From positions 1-7,772 of the forward strand of contig CAKUHX010000075.1 of the NCBI GenBank assembly GCA_934659475.1: 7,772 bases of DNA, written 5' to 3'. Below, in pieces: positions 1 to 5,399 of this stretch. The DNA is from an uncultured Oscillospiraceae bacterium. Its GTDB lineage: Bacteria; Bacillota; Clostridia; Oscillospirales; Oscillospiraceae. How positions within the stretch are numbered: the stretch's first letter is position 1; each line of letters starts with the position of its first letter. The position numbers were made by a program, and so were the translations under genes. The notes under the pieces are model-generated. The model was not told the DNA's origin. It was given only the letters and a program-made list of their open reading frames with translations, and made no database searches.

Positions 1-101
1 GCGGGGGGCGGAGGGAGAAACGGGCCGGCTGGGGGAGAGCGGGGATGGCCTTTCGTCGGAAATGGCAGACAGGTGACAAGAAATGACCATAAATTCCACA
101 G
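1..101. other. Window-edge stretch, no gene supported
   Basis: This GC-rich, purine-rich stretch shows no recognisable protein or RNA. One plus-strand frame is open from the left edge to a TGA at 74-76 (about 24 codons). Its codons, rich in GGG, GGA, GAG and AGG, are unlike those of the genes downstream, and the peptide has no recognisable motif. It could be the tail of an upstream gene, but nothing supports that. From about base 77 the composition becomes more AT-rich, as expected for an approach to a promoter. Confidence 0.4.
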
Positions 102-148
102 TTTGTCCCTGAAAACAGAAATCCGACCTTGCGTTTTATCGGGACAAA
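102..148. repeat. Inverted repeat flanking the rnf promoter core
   Basis: TTTGTCCC at 102-109 is exactly mirrored by GGGACAAA at 141-148, with arm starts 39 bp apart. The right arm lies in the spacer of the rnf promoter, ending three bases before its -10 box. The left arm lies about 20 bp upstream of the -35 box. This placement would suit an operator pair bound by a repressor, possibly with looping, since the spacing is close to a whole number of helical turns. It does not look like the Rex operator (TTGTGAA-type arms). No regulator can be named from the sequence. Confidence 0.4.
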
Positions 149-157
149 GTGTATAAT
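129..157 (+). promoter_or_regulatory. Sigma-70/SigA-type promoter of the rnf operon
   Basis: The -35 box TTGCGT (129-134) and a perfect -10 box TATAAT (152-157) are separated by 17 bp, the optimal spacing. Transcription would start near 164, giving a leader of roughly 230 nt before rnfC. That is unusually long and leaves room for the two foldable blocks annotated downstream. No other comparably good promoter is visible between here and rnfC, so this one probably drives all six rnf genes. Confidence 0.75.
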
Positions 158-173
158 GATCGCGTCAAGTTGC

Positions 174-222
174 GCCGGCCGGAGGATCTTGGGGAGATCC
201 TACGGTCCGGCATGCGCATGCC
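174..222 (+). promoter_or_regulatory. Leader hairpin with overlapping alternative palindrome
   Basis: In the predicted transcript, GCCGG (174-178) pairs with CCGGC (207-211), CC (179-180) pairs with GG (204-205), and GGATCT (184-189) pairs with AGATCC (195-200) around a five-base TGGGG loop. Together this is a long hairpin with one mismatch and one bulge. Its 3' arm overlaps a perfect 14-bp palindrome, GGCATGCGCATGCC (209-222), which could form its own short hairpin. The two folds compete for 209-211. Only TTTT (227-230) follows, so a normal intrinsic terminator is not evident. An attenuator-like switch is possible but unproven. Confidence 0.4.
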
Positions 223-280
223 CGGGTTTTCGGAAATACGCAAAACTGTGTGAGAATCGGATCGGTAAGAGATCAAGGAA

Positions 281-363
281 GGGAGCGACGCAGCGACAAT
301 AAATGATCGGGGTCAGGGGCGGCCGAAGCCAATGCCTGCGCGAACGATGGGCGCGGCTGTCCC
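281..363 (+). ncRNA. Candidate structured leader RNA (riboswitch-like) of rnf operon
   Basis: This block folds into a closed, branched shape. GGGA (281-284) pairs with UCCC (360-363), and AGC (292-294) pairs with GCU (356-358), which encloses two hairpins. The first is GGGC (317-320) with GCCU (334-337), capped by GGC-CGAA-GCC (321-330). The second is GCGC (338-341) with GCGC (351-354). Between the helices lie unpaired stretches around GCGACGC and ACAATAAATGATC. The block sits in a long 5' leader 15 nt before the rnfC ribosome binding site. A cis-regulatory aptamer is an inference. Because Rnf complexes pump Na+ or H+, a cation-sensing class such as the Na+-I (DUF1646) riboswitch is the first thing to test, but I cannot confirm that consensus from memory. 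Confidence 0.4.
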
Positions 364-377
364 GGCAAACTGCAAAT

Positions 378-383
378 AGGAGG
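378..383 (+). promoter_or_regulatory. Ribosome binding site of rnfC
   Basis: AGGAGG is a perfect six-base anti-16S match, 12 nt before the rnfC ATG. The spacing is slightly longer than the 7-9 nt seen for the other genes here. It follows the structured leader block directly, so leader refolding could plausibly affect its access, although no obvious complementary sequestering strand is visible. Confidence 0.7.
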
Positions 384-395
384 TTGTAAACTTAA

Positions 396-1706
396 ATGAG
401 CAAATTTCTCAAGCGTGCCGCTCATGGTGCTCAGGTCCCCCATGAAAAGAGGACGTCTGACTGTGAGACGGTGACAATGCCGGTGCCCAGTAAGATCGTG
501 CTGTCCATGGCGCAGCACATCGGTGCCCCTGCGGCACCCGCTGTGGCCAAGGGCGACCAGGTATATGTAGGTACCGTGGTGGGCAAGGCAGGCGGCTTCG
601 TGTCCTCTGACATCCACTCCGGCGTGTCCGGTACTGTGGACAGCATCACCACCATCACCGCCCCCAACGGCGCGGTGCAGACCGCGGTGGTCATCATCCC
701 TGACGGGGAGCAGAAGGTGGATCCCGCCATCGCTCCTCCCGTCGTCACGGATCTAAAGTCCTTCCAGGATGCGGTGCGCGCCAGCGGCCTGGTGGGTCTG
801 GGCGGCGCAGGCTTCCCCACGGCGGTGAAGCTGGCCCCCAAGAACATGGATGAGATCGACCGGCTGGTCATCAATGCCGCCGAGTGCGAGCCCTATATCA
901 CCTCTGACAACCGCTGCATGCTGGAGGATACCCAGTATATCCTCAGCGGCATCGAAGCTGTGATGAAGTATCTGGAGATCCCCCAGTGCGTCATCGGCAT
1001 CGAGCAGAACAAGCCAAAGGCCATCGCCCACATGAAGGAGGCCGTGGCGGGCAAGCCCATTGAGATCAAGGAACTGCCCTGCAGCTACCCCCAGGGCGCT
1101 GAGAAGGTGCTGATCGAGAATTGCACAGGCCGCGAGGTCCCGTTCCCCGGCCTGCCCTCCGACGTGGGCGTGATCGTGATGAACGTCACCTCCGTGGCCT
1201 TTGTGGGCAAGTATCTGGCCACTGGCATGCCTCTGGTCACCAAGCGGCTGACCGTGGACGGCGACATCGTGAAGGAGCCCAAGAACGTAGAGGTCATCAT
1301 CGGCACCCCGGTCGAGGAACTTCTTGAGTTCTGCGGTGGCCTGACCGGTGAGCCTGGCACCGTGCTGTACGGCGGTCCCATGATGGGCAACTGCCTGGCG
1401 GCGCTGGATCAGCCGATCCTGAAGAACAACAACGCGATCCTGGCTTTCTCCGAGAAGGCCTCTCATCTGCCCAAGCCCACGAACTGCATCCACTGCGGCC
1501 GGTGCACCAACGCCTGCCCCCTGGGTCTGTCCGCCAAGGAGATCGTTCAGGCTTATCAGAAGGGCAACGTGGACCTGCTGCAGGAGCTGCACGCCGACCT
1601 GTGCATGAGCTGCGGCACCTGCTCCTTCGTCTGCCCGGCCAAGCGGCCCCTGACTCCCTCCATTGCTCTGGCAAAGATCATGATGAAGAATGGAGGTAAG
1701 AAGTGA
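396..1706 (+). CDS. rnfC: Rnf complex subunit RnfC (NADH/FMN, iron-sulfur)
   Basis: RnfC is the peripheral cytoplasmic subunit where the Rnf complex exchanges electrons with NAD+/NADH. The 436-residue length matches the short clostridial form, which lacks the long C-terminal extension of enterobacterial RsxC. The N-terminal region (about 10-65) has the family pattern HGAQVPHEK followed by QHIGAPAAPAVAKGDQV (40-56). The glycine-rich GLVGLGGAGFPTAVKL (131-146) and INAAECEPYITSDNR (159-173) belong to the complex I 51-kDa-like FMN/NADH-binding fold. An SLBB-like segment follows near 285-315. Two CxxCxxCxxxCP sites (C364/C367/C370/C374 and C403/C406/C409/C413) bind two [4Fe-4S] clusters. It is the first gene of the operon and its TGA overlaps the rnfD start. 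The start is fixed by the AGGAGG upstream and by family alignment. Confidence 0.96.
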   Translation: MSKFLKRAAHGAQVPHEKRTSDCETVTMPVPSKIVLSMAQHIGAPAAPAVAKGDQVYVGTVVGKAGGFVSSDIHSGVSGTVDSITTITAPNGAVQTAVVIIPDGEQKVDPAIAPPVVTDLKSFQDAVRASGLVGLGGAGFPTAVKLAPKNMDEIDRLVINAAECEPYITSDNRCMLEDTQYILSGIEAVMKYLEIPQCVIGIEQNKPKAIAHMKEAVAGKPIEIKELPCSYPQGAEKVLIENCTGREVPFPGLPSDVGVIVMNVTSVAFVGKYLATGMPLVTKRLTVDGDIVKEPKNVEVIIGTPVEELLEFCGGLTGEPGTVLYGGPMMGNCLAALDQPILKNNNAILAFSEKASHLPKPTNCIHCGRCTNACPLGLSAKEIVQAYQKGNVDLLQELHADLCMSCGTCSFVCPAKRPLTPSIALAKIMMKNGGKK

Positions 1707-2650
1707 TGGCTAACAAACTTATCGTAACGGCCGCGCCTCACATCACCAGCCCCGACAGCACCCAGAAGATCATGCAGCGGGTGTGTATCGCTATGGTGCC
1801 CACCCTGATCGCCTCTGTGATCATCTTCGGCATTCAGGCTCTGATCCTCACCGCGGTCACCGTGGCCGCCTGTGTGCTGTTCGAGTACGGCTACTGCAAG
1901 CTCATGGGCCGGGAGATCCCTGTGGACGATTTCTCCGCTGTGGTCACCGGCATGCTGCTGGCCTTCAACCTGCCCGCCACCCTGCCTTGGTGGATGGGCG
2001 TCGTGGGCGCTTTTATCGCCATCGTGATCGTCAAGCAGCTGTTCGGCGGTCTGGGCTATAACTTCGCCAATCCCGCTATCGTGGGCCGCATCGCCCTGGC
2101 TATGGGCTTTGCCAGCAAGATGGCCTCCTATCCCAAGCCCGCCTCCGCCATTGATGCCTTTGCCTCCGCCACTCCTCTGGCCGCTCAGGCCGGGGGCGGT
2201 GTTCAGACCTATCTGACCCTGCTCATGGGCAACCACGGCGGCGTGCTGGGCGAGACCTGCGCCCTGACCATCCTGGTGGGCGGCATTTATCTGATCGCCA
2301 CCAAGGTCATCAGCCCTGTGATCCCCGTCACCTATCTGGGCACTGTGGCTGTGCTCAGCCTGGTGGCCGGCAGGGACCCCATCTATCAGCTGCTGTCCGG
2401 CGGCCTGATGCTGGGCGCTTTCTTCATGGCCACCGACTATGTCACCTCTCCCACCACCAATAAGGGCAAGCTGGTGTTTGGCCTGGGTCTGGGTATCGTG
2501 ACCTGCGCCATCCGCTTCCTGGGCACTATGAACGAGGGCGTGTCCTTCGCCATTCTGCTGATGAACCTGCTGGTGCCTTACATCGACGTGCTGACCCGGC
2601 AGGAGCTGCTGGGCGTGGCCAAGGTGAAAAAGGGAGGTGCCGCGAAATGA
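1706..2650 (+). CDS. rnfD: Rnf complex subunit RnfD (membrane flavoprotein)
   Basis: RnfD is an integral membrane subunit, homologous to NqrB, that carries a covalently attached FMN and lies on the electron and ion path. The 314-residue protein begins with the family-like KLIVTAAPHI and has many hydrophobic segments (for example about 27-60, 78-110, 183-221 and 256-295). The flavinylation site is best placed at ASATPL, with T156 as acceptor. FMATDYVTSPT (240-250) is a hallmark of the family. I chose the ATG at 1706, which overlaps the rnfC stop by one base and has GGAGG nine bases upstream. A GTG at 1703 in the same frame would add one residue and is less likely. The stop overlaps the rnfG start by four bases (ATGA). 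Confidence 0.95.
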   Translation: MANKLIVTAAPHITSPDSTQKIMQRVCIAMVPTLIASVIIFGIQALILTAVTVAACVLFEYGYCKLMGREIPVDDFSAVVTGMLLAFNLPATLPWWMGVVGAFIAIVIVKQLFGGLGYNFANPAIVGRIALAMGFASKMASYPKPASAIDAFASATPLAAQAGGGVQTYLTLLMGNHGGVLGETCALTILVGGIYLIATKVISPVIPVTYLGTVAVLSLVAGRDPIYQLLSGGLMLGAFFMATDYVTSPTTNKGKLVFGLGLGIVTCAIRFLGTMNEGVSFAILLMNLLVPYIDVLTRQELLGVAKVKKGGAAK

Positions 2651-3180
2651 GCAACTGGAACAAGGTATTTAAGCCGATCGTGGTGCTGTGCGCCATCTGT
2701 ATCGTAGTCACCGCCGCTCTGGCCGCCACCAATGCGGCCACCGCGCCTGTGATCGAGGCCGCCACGCTGGAAGCTCAGCGTCAGGCCCGTATGGAGCTGC
2801 TGCCCGATGCCGATGATTTCAGCGAGGTGACCGGCATCGAGGTGGAGAACGTCTCCGACATCTACACCGCCAACAACGGCGCGGGCGTGGTCATCACCAG
2901 CACCGCCAAGGGCTACGGCGGCACCATGACCGTTATGACCGCCTTTACCCCCGACGGTACCATCCGCCAGCTGAAGGTCACCGATAATCAGGAGACCAAG
3001 GGCATCGGCAGCAACGTGGCTAGCAGCCCCTCCTACTGGGAGAAGTACGCCGGTCTGTCCGCCGAGAAGGCTCTGGTCCTGAACACCGATGTGGATGCCT
3101 ATTCCGGCGCCACCATCTCCAGCAGGGCTTTGAACAATGCGGTGAACGCCGCCATCGAAGCCTACAATATGATCCCTTGA
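2647..3180 (+). CDS. rnfG: Rnf complex subunit RnfG (covalent FMN)
   Basis: RnfG (NqrC-like) is anchored by one N-terminal membrane helix (about residues 8-28) and exposes an FMN-binding domain on the outer face of the membrane. The 177-residue protein carries ETKGIG (116-121), a variant of the conserved ETPG-type segment. Its SGAT motif (153-156) is where FMN is attached by a phosphoester bond to T156. The attachment needs an ApbE-type flavin transferase, which is not in this window and must be encoded elsewhere. GGGAGG lies nine bases before the ATG, and the ATGA overlap with rnfD suggests translational coupling. The lumenal domain is compact but complete. Confidence 0.95.
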   Translation: MSNWNKVFKPIVVLCAICIVVTAALAATNAATAPVIEAATLEAQRQARMELLPDADDFSEVTGIEVENVSDIYTANNGAGVVITSTAKGYGGTMTVMTAFTPDGTIRQLKVTDNQETKGIGSNVASSPSYWEKYAGLSAEKALVLNTDVDAYSGATISSRALNNAVNAAIEAYNMIP

Positions 3181-3197
3181 AAGGCGGGTGAATCAAG

Positions 3198-3881
3198 ATG
3201 AGTAAAAACAGTAAACTGAGCATCCTTACCAACGGTCTTCTGAACGAAAACCCCTCTCTGCGTCTCGTCCTGGGCACCTGTCCCACCCTGGCCGTGACCA
3301 CTATGGCTGCCAACGGCATCGGTATGGGCCTGGCTGCCACCTTCGTGCTCCTGTGCTCCAACATGGCCATCTCCGCCCTGCGGAAGGTCATCCCCGACCA
3401 GGTGCGTATCCCCTGCTACATCACCCTGATCGCCGGCTTCGTGTCCGTGGTGCAGATGATCGTCAAGGCCTATGTGCCCGACCTGGATAAGGCTCTGGGC
3501 GTGTATCTGCCCCTGATCGTGGTGAACTGCATCATCCTGGGCCGTGCCGAGATGTTCGCCAACAAGAACACCGTGATCGACTCCGCTCTGGACGGCATCG
3601 GTATGGGCCTGGGCTTCACCCTGACCCTGACCATCATGGGCTCCATCCGTGAGATCCTGGGCTCCGGCACCTGGATGTCCGGTCTGGGCAGCCTGATCCC
3701 CGCTCTGGGCAGCGACTTCGCCATCCGAGTCATCCCCGAGTCCATCGACTCCTTCTCTCTGATGACCAGCGCGCCCGGCGGCTTCTTCATGTTCGGTGTG
3801 ATGATGGCCGGAGCCACCTGGCTGACCAGCCGTCCCAAGAAGAACAAGCCCGCCGCTGCTGAGGAAGGGGGGGCTGAATGA
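3198..3881 (+). CDS. rnfE: Rnf complex subunit RnfE (membrane)
   Basis: RnfE is a multi-pass membrane subunit homologous to NqrD and paralogous to RnfA. The 227-residue protein has the family signature NPSLRLVLGTCPTLAVT, with C28 in a membrane segment, and LGVYLPLIVVNCIILGRAE, with C111. In solved Rnf and Nqr complexes the matching cysteines of the A and E subunits together hold an intramembrane [2Fe-2S] cluster that carries electrons across the bilayer. The tail after about residue 211 is hydrophilic and rich in Lys, Ala and Glu. The gene follows rnfG after 17 nt, with an imperfect Shine-Dalgarno (AAAGGCGGGTGA, one base off in the core) nine bases before the ATG. Its stop overlaps the rnfA start. 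Confidence 0.95.
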   Translation: MSKNSKLSILTNGLLNENPSLRLVLGTCPTLAVTTMAANGIGMGLAATFVLLCSNMAISALRKVIPDQVRIPCYITLIAGFVSVVQMIVKAYVPDLDKALGVYLPLIVVNCIILGRAEMFANKNTVIDSALDGIGMGLGFTLTLTIMGSIREILGSGTWMSGLGSLIPALGSDFAIRVIPESIDSFSLMTSAPGGFFMFGVMMAGATWLTSRPKKNKPAAAEEGGAE

Positions 3882-4498
3882 TGGCTGTGAAGCTCGCCAG
3901 CATTTTCTTCACCATGATCCTGGTGGACAACTACGTTCTGGTCAAGTTCCTGGGCATCTGCCCCTTCCTGGGCGTGTCCAAGAAGCTGGACAGCGCCGTG
4001 GGCATGTCCCTGGCCGTCACCTTCGTCATGGTCCTGGCCACTGCGGCCACCTGGCCCATCCAGATGTTCCTGCTGACCCCTGCCGGCTCTGAGGGCACCA
4101 GCCGTGATATGGGCTATCTGCAGACCATCGTGTTCATCCTGATCATCGCCATTCTGGTACAGCTGCTGGAGAACTTCTTGAAGAAGTTCATCCCCGCCCT
4201 GTACAAGTCCCTGGGCGTGTATCTGCCCCTGATCACCACCAACTGCACCATCCTGGGCGTGACCATCCTGAACATCGACAACGGCTATAACTTCATCGAG
4301 AGCGTGGTGTGTGCCGCCGGCGCCGGCCTGGGCTTCCTGCTGGCCATGGTGCTGTTCTCCGGCGTTCGCCGCCGCGTGGAGGAGGCCGTTACCCCCAAGT
4401 GCTTTGAGGGTCTGCCCATCACCCTGGTTTCCGCGGCCATTACCTCCCTGTCCTTCATGGGCTTCGGCGGCATCGTGGAAGCTATTTTCCACGTTTGA
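3878..4498 (+). CDS. rnfA: Rnf complex subunit RnfA (membrane)
   Basis: RnfA is the membrane paralogue of RnfE, inserted in the opposite orientation in known complexes, and is homologous to NqrE. The 206-residue protein has about six hydrophobic segments. It shows the signature DNYVLVKFLGICPFLGVS (C28) and LGVYLPLITTNCTILGV (C123), the two cysteines expected to complete the [2Fe-2S] site shared with RnfE. The frame opens with two consecutive ATG codons (3878 and 3881). The first overlaps the rnfE stop by four bases (ATGA) and the second by one, and a purine-rich GAGGAAGGGG lies just upstream, so either could be used. Choosing the second start would shorten the protein by one residue. Confidence 0.95.
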   Translation: MMAVKLASIFFTMILVDNYVLVKFLGICPFLGVSKKLDSAVGMSLAVTFVMVLATAATWPIQMFLLTPAGSEGTSRDMGYLQTIVFILIIAILVQLLENFLKKFIPALYKSLGVYLPLITTNCTILGVTILNIDNGYNFIESVVCAAGAGLGFLLAMVLFSGVRRRVEEAVTPKCFEGLPITLVSAAITSLSFMGFGGIVEAIFHV

Positions 4499-4522
4499 CG
4501 GTTTGATGGGAGGTAACGAAAT

Positions 4523-5323
4523 ATGAATCCTATTGTAATGGCAATTCTTCTGGTCACAGTGATCGGCCTGATCGGCGCTGTGATCCTGGTGGCTGCGTCC
4601 ATCTTCATGTACGTCCCCGTGGACGAGCGGGTGGAGAAGATCACCGCCGCCCTGCCCGGCGCCAACTGCGGCGCCTGCGGCTGCGCTGGCTGCGCCGACT
4701 ACGCCAAGAGCGTGGTGGAGGATGGCAACGCCGTGAACAAGTGCGTGCCCGGCGGCGCCAAGGCCGCCGCTGCGGTGGCCGAGATCATGGGCGTTGAGGC
4801 CGGCTCCTCCGTGCCCATGAAGGCAGTTGTGGTGTGCTCCGGTACCTGCGACAAGACCTCTAAGCGCTACTCCTTCGAGGGCATCCAGAGCTGCCAGTCC
4901 GTCAAGGGTCTGTACGGCGGCGATGGTCTGTGCAAGTTCAGCTGCCTGGGCTACGGCGACTGTACCCGGGCTTGTGCCTTCGACGCCATTCATATCGTGG
5001 ACGGCATCGCCAAGGTGGACTACGCCAAGTGTACCGGCTGCGGCGCCTGCGCCGCCGCCTGCCCCGGCTCCGTCATCTCCATCATCCCTGAGCACAAGCG
5101 CAAGCCTGTGGTCCAGTGCCGCAACCAGGAGAAGGGCGCTGTCACCCGCAAGCAGTGCACCGCCGGCTGCATCGGCTGCATGAAGTGCGCCAAGGCCTGC
5201 CCCAAGGAGGCCATCACGGTGGAGAACAACGTGGCTCACATCGACCAGTCCAAGTGCGTGGGCTGCCAGCTGTGCGTCAAGGAGTGCCCCGTGGGCGTCA
5301 TCCACGTCCCCGCTGACCAGTAA
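4523..5323 (+). CDS. rnfB: Rnf complex subunit RnfB (polyferredoxin, ferredoxin entry)
   Basis: RnfB is the entry point for electrons from reduced ferredoxin. The 266-residue protein has one N-terminal membrane helix (about 5-28). Next comes the RnfB/NqrF-type Fe-S domain NCGACGCAGCADY with C49, C52, C57 and the distal C74; C54 is an extra cysteine in this motif. An RnfB-specific region follows (C105, C109, C124, then C137/C141/C147/C151). Ferredoxin-like CxxCxxCxxxCP sites lie at C170-C180, C216-C226 and C245-C255. There are 26 cysteines in all, which makes this the long clostridial/acetogen type rather than the roughly 190-residue proteobacterial one. GGGAGG lies nine bases before the ATG, 24 nt after rnfA. 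It is the last gene of the operon, followed directly by a terminator. Confidence 0.96.
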   Translation: MNPIVMAILLVTVIGLIGAVILVAASIFMYVPVDERVEKITAALPGANCGACGCAGCADYAKSVVEDGNAVNKCVPGGAKAAAAVAEIMGVEAGSSVPMKAVVVCSGTCDKTSKRYSFEGIQSCQSVKGLYGGDGLCKFSCLGYGDCTRACAFDAIHIVDGIAKVDYAKCTGCGACAAACPGSVISIIPEHKRKPVVQCRNQEKGAVTRKQCTAGCIGCMKCAKACPKEAITVENNVAHIDQSKCVGCQLCVKECPVGVIHVPADQ

Positions 5324-5327
5324 AAGC

Positions 5328-5365
5328 AAAAAAGTATCCCGGCCTGACGGCCGGGATACTTTTTT
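5328..5365. terminator. Bidirectional intrinsic terminator between rnfB and rodA
   Basis: A perfect 17-bp inverted repeat (5328-5344 and 5349-5365) surrounds a four-base TGAC loop. The core GTATCCCGGCC/GGCCGGGATAC is GC-rich, and the outer six pairs are A-run against T-run. It therefore gives a U-tract on either strand. It starts four bases after the rnfB stop and lies about 35 nt beyond the rodA stop on the other strand, so it can end both convergent transcripts. Confidence 0.93.
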
Positions 5366-5399
5366 GTCCGCACAGGCTGCGGCGGGCGCATTCTTGTTT

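Noticed and set aside
1..76. C-terminal end of an upstream gene
   Set aside because: One frame is open from the edge to a TGA, but about 24 codons without a motif and with atypical codon use is not enough evidence.
102..148. Rex (redox) operator at the rnf promoter
   Set aside because: The arms TTTGTCCC/GGGACAAA and their wide spacing do not fit the compact TTGTGAA-N4-TTCACAA type pattern.
209..230. Intrinsic terminator in the rnf leader
   Set aside because: The palindrome gives only a five-pair stem, and it is separated from a run of just four T residues by CGGG, too weak to call as a terminator.
303..389. Short upstream reading frame in the rnf leader, ending just before rnfC
   Set aside because: It has 28 codons with no properly spaced ribosome binding site. 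The peptide is Arg-rich with no runs suggestive of a leader-peptide attenuator. The segment is better explained as structured RNA.
753..1592. A 279-codon minus-strand open frame opposite rnfC
   Set aside because: It is a shadow frame of rnfC with no recognisable domain or ribosome binding site, and the composition is typical of antisense to GC-rich codons.
3470..5329. A 619-codon minus-strand open frame antisense to rnfE, rnfA and rnfB
   Set aside because: The three plus-strand genes are unmistakable, with conserved motifs and ribosome binding sites. The antisense product is a low-complexity His/Ala/Gly/Asp-rich shadow of GC-biased codons and has no family motif.
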